Shown: positions 43,922 through 53,541 of the stretch, piece after piece
Numbering within the stretch: position 1 is the stretch's first letter
Layout of the letters: every line of letters starts with the position of its first letter
DNA from: Companilactobacillus jidongensis
GTDB lineage: Bacteria; Bacillota; Bacilli; Lactobacillales; Lactobacillaceae
Length of the DNA stretch: 64,000 nt
NCBI RefSeq assembly: GCF_003946575.1
Contig: NZ_RHOP01000001.1
Location: 124,001 to 188,000, forward strand
Direction: 5' to 3'
Position numbers and translations under genes: made by a program
The notes under the pieces: generated by a model
Seen by the model: the letters and a program-made list of their open reading frames with translations, nothing else
What the model was told of the DNA's origin: nothing
The model's database searches: none

Positions 43922-44672
43922 TGAAATAGTTTCCGCCCCCAATCGTCCGTTGCATGTTGATGATCTGTTCGAAGAAGTCCTCACGTTTACCAGAATTGAC
44001 TATCTCTGAGAAGATCGTGCCGTCCTTGATGAAGATTACCCGACTACAATAACTTGCCGTGAAGGCATCGTGTGTCGCCATCAGGATCGTGGCATTCTCA
44101 CGTCGGTTGATGACCTGCATGTAATTAAGCAAGACTGTGGCTGACTTAGAATCCAAACTACCGGTCGGCTCGTCAGCGAAGAGAATTTCAGGATTATTGA
44201 TCAAGGCTCTGGCGGCTGACACAAGCTGGCGTTGTCCTAGAGACAAATCCTCGACGTTACGATTGCTAAGTTCTTCGATATTCAATAAGTAATTAAGATG
44301 CTTAACTCGTGCCTCAATGAATTTTTTATTCGCATGATTGAGTGCGAGTGGTAAAATAATGTTTTCTTTGACGTTCAATGAATCGAGCAGTTCAAAGCTC
44401 TGATAGATGAAGCCCATCTTATTGCGACGATACTTGGCAAGTTCACGATCATGTAATTGTGTCATGTCGATGTTGTCAATGATGATTTGACCGTGGTCTG
44501 GGCGCTCATTAGTCGAGATCATATTGAGCAAGGTCGACTTCCCCGCTCCACTAGGTCCCATGATGCCGAGGAATTCACCTTTGTTGACTTCAAGGCTAAT
44601 GTCCTTAATGGCATGGACAGCATTCAGACGTTTGCCATAATCCTTGGCAATGTTTTTTACGATAATTTGCAC
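43902..44672 (-). CDS. BceA-like ABC transporter ATP-binding protein
   Basis: 256 residues: Walker A GPSGAGKSTLL, Q-loop FIYQSFELLD, signature DLSLGQRQLVSAARAL, Walker B ILFADEPTGSLD, H-loop MATHDAF. The signature starts SLGQ rather than SGGQ. MacB/LolD-like ATPase pairing with the following permease. Divergent from the response regulator gene, 78 bases away. Confidence 0.93.
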   Translation of the reverse strand: MQIIVKNIAKDYGKRLNAVHAIKDISLEVNKGEFLGIMGPSGAGKSTLLNMISTNERPDHGQIIIDNIDMTQLHDRELAKYRRNKMGFIYQSFELLDSLNVKENIILPLALNHANKKFIEARVKHLNYLLNIEELSNRNVEDLSLGQRQLVSAARALINNPEILFADEPTGSLDSKSATVLLNYMQVINRRENATILMATHDAFTASYCSRVIFIKDGTIFSEIVNSGKREDFFEQIINMQRTIGGGNYFNVSQDN

Positions 44673-44750
44673 GTTAATTTCTCCAATAATTAAGATAATA
44701 TTGTTATTATAGTAGATAGTGTCTTCATTTTAGCACGAGGGGGTTTCACA

Positions 44751-45425
44751 ATGGCCAAAATTATGATTGTTGAAGACGATCAATCGATTGCTAAGCTGAT
44801 CAGTGAGAATCTTGAGAAGTGGCAGATCGACACACACGTTATTGAAGACTTCAATAACGTAATGGAAGAATTCAATGACTACAAGCCGGACTTAGTATTG
44901 CTCGACATTAATTTGCCAGTATACGACGGCTACTATTGGAATCAAGAGATTCGTAAGATTTCCAAAACACCGATAATAATCATTTCATCCAGAAATTCAA
45001 ATATGGACCAAATCATGGCAATGAACATGGGAGCTGATGACTTCGTGGAGAAACCTTTCTCTGTCGATATCTTGGTTGCCAAAATCAATGCTCTATTGCG
45101 CCGGACTTATGACTTCACCAAGAATACGAGCGATATCATCGAACACAATGGTTTGAAACTGAACCTATCGAGCGGAACAGTTGAAATCGGTTCTGACAAG
45201 ATCGACCTGTCGAAGAATGAATACAAATTATTACAGAGACTACTTCGTGATCAAGGTAAGATTGTTACCCGTGAACAATTATTGAACTTCATGTGGGATG
45301 ACGAGCGCTTCGTTGATGACAATACGCTGACCGTTAATATTAATCGTCTGCGTGGTAAGATCGAAAAATTCGGCTTGAAGAATTATATCGTAACTAAGGT
45401 GGGACAAGGATACATCGTCCCTTAA
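44751..45425 (+). CDS. BceR-like response regulator (OmpR family)
   Basis: 224 residues. Receiver with MIVEDDQSI, phosphorylatable Asp in DLVLLDINLPVYDGYYW, ISSRNS and DDFVEKPFS; C-terminal winged helix (LNLSSGTVEIGSDKIDLSKNEYKLLQRLL … VNINRLRGKIEK). GAGGGGG precedes the ATG. Twelve bases before the kinase gene; probably activates the divergent transporter promoter. Confidence 0.94.
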   Translation: MAKIMIVEDDQSIAKLISENLEKWQIDTHVIEDFNNVMEEFNDYKPDLVLLDINLPVYDGYYWNQEIRKISKTPIIIISSRNSNMDQIMAMNMGADDFVEKPFSVDILVAKINALLRRTYDFTKNTSDIIEHNGLKLNLSSGTVEIGSDKIDLSKNEYKLLQRLLRDQGKIVTREQLLNFMWDDERFVDDNTLTVNINRLRGKIEKFGLKNYIVTKVGQGYIVP

Positions 45426-45436
45426 GCGAGGCTAAT

Positions 45437-46432
45437 ATGACTTTTTTTAAATATTTGCGTGATCATTTTTTGTCACTACTATCAATTTTATTAAGTGTGA
45501 CTTTTATCGAAGCAATACTGTTCTTAGATCCGCACGTGAAATTTCAGACCGGTACGTTGATTTATTCATGGATAATTGCCGTTTTGTTCGCCTGCTTAGG
45601 CTTGATATTTGCCTTTATTCGCAAAAAAAGTTGGTATGAAACATTAAACGATTATCAAGAGGACCTATCCAAGGAATTACACGGTGCTTCTAATAATGAA
45701 CAACGATTCATTCAAGATAAGATCAATAATATCGCGCTGGAATACCGCAATGAATTAACCGAATTATATCAAAACCAAAACGACCAAAAAGAATATACCG
45801 AGTCTTGGGTCCATGACATCAAAGTACCCTTGGCAGCATTGAAATTGTCACAGGAAAGTGAATTGGATAAAGAATTGATTGATGAGGAAATCGACCAAAT
45901 AGATTATTTAGTTGACCAAGCATTGTACTTTGCCAGACTAAATAACTTTTCTAATGATTACTTGATCCAAGAACAAGACTTGAACAATATCGTTAAGTCA
46001 TCGATCAGATCTAATAAGCGCATGTTTATTTCCAAGCGTATCGGAATCAGCTTGGACGTGACTGATGACAAAGTTCTGACCGATGAGAAGTGGCTGAACT
46101 TTATTCTTAATCAAATTATTACTAATAGCTTGAAGTACACCGATCAAGGTGGCAAAATCGAAATCTTCACGACTAACAATCATAATAACGTTGAGTTGCA
46201 CATTAAAGACAATGGTATTGGAATTGAAGATAAGGATATTAGCCGTATCTTCAACAAAGGATTTACCGGCGGCAATGGTCGCAAGTCTGGCAGTAAGTCG
46301 ACCGGAATTGGATTGTATCTAGTTAAAAAAATGGTTGATAAGCTTGGACATCGGATTGAGGTTAAGTCTGAAGTTGGCGTTGGTACTGAGATTATTATTA
46401 CCTTTTTGGATCTGCCTTATTATCAGCAATAA
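45437..46432 (+). CDS. BceS-like intramembrane-sensing histidine kinase
   Basis: 331 residues. Two N-terminal membrane helices with almost no extracellular loop, then DHp box SWVHDIKVPLAALKL (the HDIKxP form of this group), and the ATPase domain with NQIITNSLKYT, DNGIGIEDKDISRIFNKGFTG and STGIGLYLVKKM. Lack of a sensor loop means stimulus comes through the BceB-like transporter. Confidence 0.94.
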   Translation: MTFFKYLRDHFLSLLSILLSVTFIEAILFLDPHVKFQTGTLIYSWIIAVLFACLGLIFAFIRKKSWYETLNDYQEDLSKELHGASNNEQRFIQDKINNIALEYRNELTELYQNQNDQKEYTESWVHDIKVPLAALKLSQESELDKELIDEEIDQIDYLVDQALYFARLNNFSNDYLIQEQDLNNIVKSSIRSNKRMFISKRIGISLDVTDDKVLTDEKWLNFILNQIITNSLKYTDQGGKIEIFTTNNHNNVELHIKDNGIGIEDKDISRIFNKGFTGGNGRKSGSKSTGIGLYLVKKMVDKLGHRIEVKSEVGVGTEIIITFLDLPYYQQ

Positions 46433-46482
46433 AAAGAAGCATGACGATCAACTTAGTTGTTGATTATCATACTTCTTTTTTG
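46432..46482. terminator. Bidirectional terminator between bceS-like kinase and copB
   Basis: Long imperfect inverted repeat AAGAAGCATGACGATCAAC / TTGTTGATTATCATACTTCTT with T-runs on both sides; serves both convergent units. Confidence 0.85.
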
Positions 46483-46512
46483 TTTTTTAAAGCAGGTTTC
46501 GGAAAACAACTT

Positions 46513-48579
46513 TTACTTTAGAGTCATAGCATTAAGTGCAACGATCACAGTAGATAATGACATGATCACAGCACCAACGGCTGGGCTCAATACGAATCCT
46601 ATTCCGGCTAAAACTCCGGCAGCTAGAGGAATTGCTAGAATATTGTATCCAGCTCCCCACCATAGGTTTTCAACTGTCTTACGATATGTCTTAGCGGATA
46701 GATTCAAGAACTTAGTAATATCGCTTGGGTCTGAGTTGTATAGAACAACATCGGCAGAATCAATAGCGACATCAGTACCAGCACCAATGGCAACACCAAT
46801 TGTTGCACTTGCCAAACTTGGAGCATCGTTGATACCATCGCCGACCATCATGACGTGGTGTCCTTCTAATTCAAGACTCTTGATAACCTTGTGCTTATCT
46901 TCAGGAAGCAATTCGGCTTTGAATTCGTCAATTCCTAATTGCTTTGCGAATGAAGCAGCAGCTTCTTTGTTATCACCTGTCAACATGATAGGTGTAATGT
47001 GCTTAGCTTTTAGATCTTTGATAAATTGAACAGAGTTAACTTTGACTTTATCACCTAAGGCTACGAATCCAACAACTTTGTCATCTACCATCAAGTAACT
47101 GATTGTATTGCCTTTATCCAAATATTGTTGAGCTGCTGCCTTATCAAAGGTCATTTTGTGAGCTTGTAAATATTTCATATTGATTAATAAATATTTGTGT
47201 GAATCTTTAGTTGCACTCATACCATATCCCTTAATAGCTTGGATATTGTCGAGTTGAGCAGCTTGAACTTTTTGTTCTTTAGCATATTCCACAACACTAT
47301 TGGCAATTGGATGACTTGAGCCACTTTCAATACCAGCAATTAATGATAGAACTTGATTGTCGTCCATATCACTAGATGACTTCAAACCATTAACAGTGAA
47401 CTTACCCTCTGTTAAAGTACCAGTTTTGTCCATTGCAACATAGTCGATCTTACGACTATTTTCAATAGCTTGGTTGTCACGAATGATTAGACCATTTGTT
47501 GCAGCAATTGATGTACTACGTGCCATAACTAGTGGAATTGCTAAACCTAAAGCGTGAGGACATGCAATAACTAGAACTGTAACCAAGCGTATCAAAGCAA
47601 GATTTATATTACCAAAGATCAACCAATATACGAATGCCATCAAACCAACGGTAACAGCTGCGTAGAACAACCAACCTGAAACCTTATCAGCTAACATTTG
47701 TGTCTTTGATTTGTTAGTCTGTGCATCTGAAACTAACTTACTAATTTGTGATAGGTAACCTTCACTTGAAGTCTTGGTAACTTGAATTCTGATAGTACCT
47801 TCACCGTTGATAGAACCACCGACGACCTTGTCACCGATGGATTTCTTAACAGCTTTTGATTCACCAGTAATTAATGATTCGTTGATATAACTTTCTCCAC
47901 TGATAATTGCGGCATCAAGTGGAATAGATTCACCTGCACGAACTTCAACTACATCACCGGTTTTTACCATTGAGATATCGTGATCCATTATTTCTTCACC
48001 GTGAACCATGTGAACTTGGTTAGGTACGAGAGAAGCAATCTTTTGAAGCGCACTACCTGCACTCATAGTTGATTTCATTTCGATCCAGTGACCCAACAAC
48101 ATAATGTCGATCAATGATGCTAGTTCCCAGAAGAAATTCATAGTATTAGTAGTGGAATGTACAATGTTGACCATTACGAATGAGTACATGCTGTAGAAAT
48201 ATGCAACACTGATACCCATTGTGATCAATGTCATCATAGCTGGTTTCTTTGCTTTCAGTTCACCTCGGGCACCAGTTAAGAATGGCTTACCACCGTAGAA
48301 GTACAAGATTGAACTGAGAATCATTATGATCCAACTTGAACCTGGAAATGAAACTAGAACTGGTACAATTGATCCCATAAATGGCGATAAAATAAAAACT
48401 GGAATAGAAAGAATTAATGAAACCCAGAACTTCTGACGAAGATCTCCCATATCCATCATCACGCCACCGTGGTTCATCATCATATGACCACTGCTCATGC
48501 CCATATCATCTGCTCCACCGTGCTCCATGTTATTCATGTCACGCATACTCATTTTTTCACTCTTCGCATTTTTCATCAT
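46513..48579 (-). CDS. copB: Copper-exporting P-type ATPase CopB
   Basis: About 688 residues. Met/His-rich N-terminal metal region (MEHGGADDMGMSSGHMMMNHGG) without CxxC domain, eight membrane helices, TGES phosphatase motif, membrane metal site VIACPHALGLAIP (CPH type), phosphorylation site MDKTGTLTEG, and MVGDGINDAPSLA. These features define CopB-type copper/silver export. GGAGG precedes the ATG at 48579, which overlaps the copY stop (ATGA). Confidence 0.94.
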   Translation of the reverse strand: MMKNAKSEKMSMRDMNNMEHGGADDMGMSSGHMMMNHGGVMMDMGDLRQKFWVSLILSIPVFILSPFMGSIVPVLVSFPGSSWIIMILSSILYFYGGKPFLTGARGELKAKKPAMMTLITMGISVAYFYSMYSFVMVNIVHSTTNTMNFFWELASLIDIMLLGHWIEMKSTMSAGSALQKIASLVPNQVHMVHGEEIMDHDISMVKTGDVVEVRAGESIPLDAAIISGESYINESLITGESKAVKKSIGDKVVGGSINGEGTIRIQVTKTSSEGYLSQISKLVSDAQTNKSKTQMLADKVSGWLFYAAVTVGLMAFVYWLIFGNINLALIRLVTVLVIACPHALGLAIPLVMARSTSIAATNGLIIRDNQAIENSRKIDYVAMDKTGTLTEGKFTVNGLKSSSDMDDNQVLSLIAGIESGSSHPIANSVVEYAKEQKVQAAQLDNIQAIKGYGMSATKDSHKYLLINMKYLQAHKMTFDKAAAQQYLDKGNTISYLMVDDKVVGFVALGDKVKVNSVQFIKDLKAKHITPIMLTGDNKEAAASFAKQLGIDEFKAELLPEDKHKVIKSLELEGHHVMMVGDGINDAPSLASATIGVAIGAGTDVAIDSADVVLYNSDPSDITKFLNLSAKTYRKTVENLWWGAGYNILAIPLAAGVLAGIGFVLSPAVGAVIMSLSTVIVALNAMTLK

Positions 48580-48995
48580 GCCGTTGCCTCCAAACAATCA
48601 CACTTAATGTTTTCAGGTGCTGTTTTTTCTTTCTTTTGCAATAGAACAATCAAACCTTGGATATCGTCCTTTGATATATCAGAATTTTGAACTACGTCTT
48701 CAATAGCCTCTCCCTTTTTCATACAGCAAAGGCTATTAAATATATTATTAACACTTTGATGAATCGCGTCACTTTCTGTGACTCGAGGATGGTAGACATA
48801 TGGTCTTTTTGATTCATCAGCCTTTAAGAAATTCTTCTTCTGAAGGCGGACAATCAATGTTTTTATGGTAGCTTGCTTCCACTCAGTTTTACGTTCAAGA
48901 ACTTCAATAACTTGTTTACTAGTTGCTTCTCCAAGTGTCCAAATGATTCTCATCACTTGCCACTCGGCTTTTGACATATTCTCTATTTCTTCCAT
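48576..48995 (-). CDS. copY: CopY/TcrY-type copper-responsive repressor
   Basis: 139 residues. BlaI/MecI-like winged helix (MSKAEWQVMRIIWTLGEATSKQVIEVLERKTEWKQATIKTLIVRLQKKNFL) and a Cys-containing C-terminus. The classical CxCxxxxCxC is only partly present: a terminal CDC plus a CC pair 45 residues earlier. Two cop boxes lie upstream. Copper should displace zinc and release DNA. An internal ATG at 48977 is an alternative start. Confidence 0.88.
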   Translation of the reverse strand: MEEIENMSKAEWQVMRIIWTLGEATSKQVIEVLERKTEWKQATIKTLIVRLQKKNFLKADESKRPYVYHPRVTESDAIHQSVNNIFNSLCCMKKGEAIEDVVQNSDISKDDIQGLIVLLQKKEKTAPENIKCDCLEATA

Positions 48996-49016
48996 AATAA
49001 TTATTACCTTCTCGTT

Positions 49017-49026
49017 TACATTTGTA
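49017..49026. promoter_or_regulatory. cop box 1 (CopY operator)
   Basis: TACATTTGTA, an exact match to the TACAnnTGTA consensus, 22 bases upstream of the copY start. Confidence 0.85.
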
Positions 49027-49048
49027 ATCTTTATTACAAAACATAGTT

Positions 49049-49058
49049 TACAACTGTA
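49049..49058. promoter_or_regulatory. cop box 2 (CopY operator)
   Basis: TACAACTGTA, a second exact TACAnnTGTA match 32 bases from the first, i.e. on the same DNA face. A half-matching ACAAACTGTAA follows. Confidence 0.82.
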
Positions 49059-49074
49059 ATCACAAACTGTAAAG

Positions 49075-49112
49075 AAAAAAGCACACTCAAATTCACTTTT
49101 TTTGAGTGTGCT
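49075..49112 (-). terminator. Terminator of the ugp operon
   Basis: GCACACTCAAA / TTTGAGTGTGC perfect 11-bp stem with T-tract, just after the ugpB stop at 49124. Confidence 0.9.
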
Positions 49113-49123
49113 CGTATAAATAC

Positions 49124-50482
49124 TTATTTATAGCCGTTTGCGCGGTTTGATATAGTGATATTTTGATTAACATTCTTTGTGGCTTTTTTCAGAGCCTTAT
49201 GAATATCTCCACCATTATATGATTCTTCCATCGCAACTTCTTCTAATTGACGAGTAACTTGCATCCCCTCAAGAAGAATACCTGAGTTCACATAGTTAGG
49301 TTTTGCATCTGCTAATTGTTGGCCCGGAACCTTAGCCTCTGGGTTCTTAGCATAAAGATCTTTTAGGATCTTTTCTTTTTGTGAATCTTTGTTAAGTGCT
49401 AGATAACCAGTCGATTTTTGCCATTGAGCTTGAACTGCTGGACTCAATGCGTATTTAGCAAATTCATAAGCACCTTGTTGAACTGCTTTTGGTTTGTCAT
49501 TTGAAATCCACAATGCTGCCCCACCAATTGATACACCGTTAGCTTTTTGACCATCTGGATGTGGGAAGTATGTAATTCCAAGTTTATCTTTGTTGTTAGC
49601 AGTTAGTTCACCGATACTTGCTGAGGATTGGATAAAGATACCAACTTTTTCAGCTAAGAATCCGGCAGTTTGGTTAGCACCAGCACTGGCACCAGAACCG
49701 TAATTGATAAAGTCGCCTGACTTAATGTTTTCGTGGATCCATTCAAGGAACTTAACTGTTGAAGGATTATCCATATCAATTGCAGTTGGAATACCAGTAT
49801 GACCATTGTTATTGTTGGCCAAAGCTGTACCAGCATTAGTTGTAGCTTGTTCCAACAACCAACCGTAAATTTGAACCGTCATACCCTTAGTCTTGTGGCC
49901 TGAACGTTCATATAATTGTTGAGCCACACGAGTAATATCAGAATATGTTGGCGAAACCGGTGGTGGTGTAATCTTGTACTTCTTTAATAATGAGGCATTA
50001 TAGTAAAGAACTGGTTGTGACGTATTGAATGGCATTGCTTGTTGCTTACCACCATTTGAGTAAAATGATCTGGCTGCTGGAGCAATTTTTTCAATATCAA
50101 AACTCGGATCTTTGTCAATAAAGTTTTGAACTGGTGTTGTGTACTTACTGTGGATCATTTGAGCCGTTGCAATATCGAAGGCCTGGAAAACAGCTGGTGA
50201 TGTACTTGTACCATGTGTTTGAAGGATTTTTTGAATTGCTTCATCATATGAGCCTTGATACTTCGGTACAACTTCGTATTTTGATTGTGATTTATTGAAG
50301 CCATTAACAACTTCTTCCAGAGCATCTTCAGATGCCCCACCCAATTCATGCCAAAAAACAATTTGTGTTCTATCTGATGAACTAGATGATTTAACAGGTT
50401 TGTTAGTTGTAAAAATACCAACAAGCACTGCTGCAATAATTAAGGCTAATGAAATCAGTGAATTCTTTAGTCGTTTATTCAT
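49124..50482 (-). CDS. ugpB: Glycerol-3-phosphate ABC transporter substrate-binding protein UgpB (no lipobox)
   Basis: About 452 residues of the extracellular solute-binding family 1. Seen: IVFWHELGGASEDALEEVVNGFNKS, YQGSYDEAIQKIL, MPFNTSQPVLYYN, and VSIGGAALWISNDKPKAVQQGAYEFAKY. The match of FWH and PFNTSQPVLYYN regions to UgpB makes glycerol-3-phosphate or glycerophosphodiesters the likely cargo. The N-terminal hydrophobic helix (LISLALIIAAVLVGIF) is followed by TTNKPVKSSSSS with no Cys, so it would be helix-anchored. ATG at 50482 follows AAGGAG at 12 bases. Confidence 0.88.
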   Translation of the reverse strand: MNKRLKNSLISLALIIAAVLVGIFTTNKPVKSSSSSDRTQIVFWHELGGASEDALEEVVNGFNKSQSKYEVVPKYQGSYDEAIQKILQTHGTSTSPAVFQAFDIATAQMIHSKYTTPVQNFIDKDPSFDIEKIAPAARSFYSNGGKQQAMPFNTSQPVLYYNASLLKKYKITPPPVSPTYSDITRVAQQLYERSGHKTKGMTVQIYGWLLEQATTNAGTALANNNNGHTGIPTAIDMDNPSTVKFLEWIHENIKSGDFINYGSGASAGANQTAGFLAEKVGIFIQSSASIGELTANNKDKLGITYFPHPDGQKANGVSIGGAALWISNDKPKAVQQGAYEFAKYALSPAVQAQWQKSTGYLALNKDSQKEKILKDLYAKNPEAKVPGQQLADAKPNYVNSGILLEGMQVTRQLEEVAMEESYNGGDIHKALKKATKNVNQNITISNRANGYK

Positions 50483-50483
50483 T

Positions 50484-51314
50484 TTATTTAACGGCTCCTT
50501 CATTCATACCAGATTTGAAGTAATGTTGACCAATGAACAGTACAAGAATTGTTGGAATAACAATAATTGCTGCACTAGCTTGAATCATACCCCAGTCATT
50601 GAATGTTTCTTCAGATTGCAATTGACGCAAACCATTTTGAATCAATCGTGAGTTATTACTGAATGTAGTAAGCATTGGCCATAGATATTGATTCCAAGCA
50701 CCTAGAAAACTATATGCTCCCAAAGTGATCAAACTTACCTTGTTATATGGCAAGACAATATTCCAATAAAATTGGAAATGATTCAATCCTTCAATATCAG
50801 CTGCTTCTTTAAGCTCACTTGGTGTCTGCATGAATGCTTGACGCAACATGAATGTACCAAAAGCAGAAGTTAAAAATGGAATCAATAGAACTGAATAGTG
50901 ATCTAACATTCCTAAATTCTTCACTGTCGTGAAGTTAGGAATAATCTCTGCTTCAAATGGAAGCATCATTGTGATCAAGAATAGAACGAAGATGGCATTG
51001 CGATACTTGAACTTTAGGAATACAAAAGCATATGCACTCATTGAACAAAATACTAATTGTGCTGCCATTGTTAGAACAGAAACTACTAAACTGTTTCCTA
51101 AATATCGTAAAATTGGTGTCTTAGTAAAAGCTGATACATAGTTATTGAGAGATAAGTCAGTACTCATGAAATTACCTTTAGCAATTTCCATGGTTGGTAG
51201 AAAACTTGTCCAAATACCAATAAAGAATGGAGCCAAGATTACAAATGCTAGTAGCAAAAGTAATGTATAGCTAACAATCTTATTCAAACGGCTTGGTTTG
51301 TTTGTGCTAATCAT
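50484..51314 (-). CDS. ugpE: Carbohydrate/glycerol-3-phosphate ABC permease UgpE
   Basis: 276 residues, six helices, MalG-type. Seen: the EAA loop EAADIEGLNHFQFYWNIVLPYNKV and MLRQAFMQTPSEL. The start codon overlaps the ugpA stop. Forms the membrane pore with UgpA. Confidence 0.92.
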   Translation of the reverse strand: MISTNKPSRLNKIVSYTLLLLLAFVILAPFFIGIWTSFLPTMEIAKGNFMSTDLSLNNYVSAFTKTPILRYLGNSLVVSVLTMAAQLVFCSMSAYAFVFLKFKYRNAIFVLFLITMMLPFEAEIIPNFTTVKNLGMLDHYSVLLIPFLTSAFGTFMLRQAFMQTPSELKEAADIEGLNHFQFYWNIVLPYNKVSLITLGAYSFLGAWNQYLWPMLTTFSNNSRLIQNGLRQLQSEETFNDWGMIQASAAIIVIPTILVLFIGQHYFKSGMNEGAVK

Positions 51315-52255
51315 TAATAGTTCACCCGTTTTTCTAAGAATTTGAATTGTAAGAATGTGAAGAAAGCAATTATAACAGTTAAGATAATTGCTTCTGAACT
51401 GGCTTGCGCATAATTACCACTGTAAAAAGCATCCTTGTAAATTCTATAAACTAACATGTTGGTTGAGTTCGTGGGACCACCCTTAGTGATCAAATCAATC
51501 AAACCAAAACTCTTAAACCCTTCAATCAAAGTAATTGTTGAAACAAAGAAAAGTGTTGGTGAGATCATTGGCACAGTTATTTTGAAGAATTGACGACGTT
51601 CTGATGCACCTTCAATACTTGCCGCCTCATATAAGGTAGTTGGTACTGCTGAAATAGCACCTAATAAAATAAGGAATGTAAATCCTAAGTTCATCCAAAC
51701 TGTCGTAATGATAACGGCCCACATTGCCATCGTTGGATCTGTTAACCAATTAAGAACTGGCAATCCAAGCATGTTACTTAGTAATGCGAAGAATCCAGTT
51801 GATGGATTAAAAATGAATAGCCAGAAAATTGCGGCAACTGAAACTGAAACACCCATGGTTACTGAGTAAAGGGTTCTAAAAATTCCAATACCAGGTAGTC
51901 GTTTACTTGCTAGGTTAGCTAATAACAATCCGATTCCTACGGTTAAAACTGTAACTGCAAATACATAAACCAAAGTCGAACCTAAACTAGCGATATATTC
52001 CGGTGAACCTAACAAATCCGTATAGTTACCTAGTCCGTTAAAAACAGTTGTTTTACCTAAGGTATTTGTTAAAAACATACTGATATAAAGCGTTCTGAGC
52101 ATTGGATAAAATACAAAGACACTCAGAATCAAAAGTGATGGGCCTAAAAATAATACTGCGTAATATTTATCTTTTGCGTTTAATGAAAAAGTACGATGTT
52201 TAGTCTTTGCTTTTGTCTCAGATCCAACCACCGTAGGAGTTGTTGATTTAAGCAT
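51314..52255 (-). CDS. ugpA: Carbohydrate/glycerol-3-phosphate ABC permease UgpA
   Basis: 313 residues, six helices, MalF-type. Seen: FLGPSLLILSVFVFYPMLRTLYIS at the first helix and the EAA loop EAASIEGASERRQFFKITVPMISPT. Overlaps ugpC by 8 bases. The cytosolic N-terminus is Thr/Lys rich. Confidence 0.92.
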   Translation of the reverse strand: MLKSTTPTVVGSETKAKTKHRTFSLNAKDKYYAVLFLGPSLLILSVFVFYPMLRTLYISMFLTNTLGKTTVFNGLGNYTDLLGSPEYIASLGSTLVYVFAVTVLTVGIGLLLANLASKRLPGIGIFRTLYSVTMGVSVSVAAIFWLFIFNPSTGFFALLSNMLGLPVLNWLTDPTMAMWAVIITTVWMNLGFTFLILLGAISAVPTTLYEAASIEGASERRQFFKITVPMISPTLFFVSTITLIEGFKSFGLIDLITKGGPTNSTNMLVYRIYKDAFYSGNYAQASSEAIILTVIIAFFTFLQFKFLEKRVNY

Positions 52256-53330
52256 TGACCAAGTCCCCCGTTTCCATTGGAATACGTTGATTCAATGAAT
52301 CGAACAAGAAAATTTTATTGCTTGAACTGATTTTGATCTTCTCAAAAGCTGTATATAACGCCTTACCTGGTAAGAGGATTCTGATATCATGACCACTGTT
52401 TGTTGTTGCGTAAACGATTGTTTCATCCCCCAAAAATTCTGTACTCTTAACTGTTGCATTTGCGGACAATTCATCGGCATGTTCGATTGATAATTCACCA
52501 GGACGAATACCAATTTTAGTAGCTTTGTCAGTAATCTTTTGTTCCATGTGGATTTCAAAATCACCATCAACATTCAATGTATACTCATCGATCTTTTGTG
52601 CAGGCATAACATTGATAAGTGGTGTACCGAAGAAATTAGCTACAAACGCATTAGCTGGTTGTTGATAAATTTCTGTTGGTGTACCAATTTGTTGAACTTC
52701 GTGATCGTTTAAAACCATAATATGATCAGCCATTGTCATTGCTTCTACTTGATCATGAGTAACATAAATCAAAGTAATACCCAGTTTTCTTTGTAGTTGA
52801 TAAATTTCTTGGCGCATCTTAACACGTAATTGTGCATCCAAGTTTGATAGAGGTTCATCCATCAAGCAAATCTTAGCGTCACTGGCAACTGCACGAGCAA
52901 GTGCCACACGTTGTCTTTGTCCACCAGATAATTCACGTGGCTTGCGATCTTTAAGTTCACTTAAACTAACCATATCCAAAGCATCATTAACACGTTGATG
53001 CACTTCAGCTTGATCAAGCTTTCTAGCTTTCAGACCAAAAGCCACATTGTCCCAAACATTCAAGAAAGGAAATAGTGCGTAACTTTGGAAAACCATCGTT
53101 AACTTACGATCCTTTGGTTGTAGATCATTAACAACTTGACCGTCAATACTGATCTCACCATCAGAGATTTCTGTTAATCCCGCAATCATGCGCAATAACG
53201 TGCTCTTACCACATCCAGAAGGCCCAACGATAACGAAGAATTCTCCTGTTTCGATTTCGGCAGATACGCTATTTAAAATAACGTTATTAGCGCCGTAGTT
53301 CTTTGATACTTGATTCAAAATTGTAGACAT
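52248..53330 (-). CDS. ugpC: ABC transporter ATP-binding protein UgpC
   Basis: 360 residues, MalK/UgpC type. Walker A GPSGCGKSTLLRM, ELSGGQRQRVALARAV, Walker B CLMDEPLSNLDAQLR, H-loop YVTHDQ, and a C-terminal TOBE/OB regulatory domain (KIGIRPGELSIEHADE). ATG at 53330 follows GGGGTGA. First gene of the C-A-E-B operon. Confidence 0.92.
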   Translation of the reverse strand: MSTILNQVSKNYGANNVILNSVSAEIETGEFFVIVGPSGCGKSTLLRMIAGLTEISDGEISIDGQVVNDLQPKDRKLTMVFQSYALFPFLNVWDNVAFGLKARKLDQAEVHQRVNDALDMVSLSELKDRKPRELSGGQRQRVALARAVASDAKICLMDEPLSNLDAQLRVKMRQEIYQLQRKLGITLIYVTHDQVEAMTMADHIMVLNDHEVQQIGTPTEIYQQPANAFVANFFGTPLINVMPAQKIDEYTLNVDGDFEIHMEQKITDKATKIGIRPGELSIEHADELSANATVKSTEFLGDETIVYATTNSGHDIRILLPGKALYTAFEKIKISSSNKIFLFDSLNQRIPMETGDLVNA

Positions 53331-53466
53331 CTTATTCACCCCATATAAGTTTCGATACATTTAGTATGTAGTAAGGATGTATATTTCTTTCTTATTTATT
53401 GTAAAATTTGTGTAAATTTTCAGAAATTATTTATAATAAAATTGATTTTAATAAATAAATATCGAC

Positions 53467-53510
53467 AAAAAAGGCATCAATCAATGAATATTTTCATTAA
53501 TTGATGCCTT
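53467..53510 (-). terminator. Terminator of the ribonucleotide reductase gene
   Basis: Eighteen-base inverted repeat (AAGGCATCAATTAATGAA / TTCATTGATTGATGCCTT) and TTTTTT on the minus strand. Confidence 0.9.
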
Positions 53511-53541
53511 TTATTTTCATAGTTTAACGAGACTTAACACC

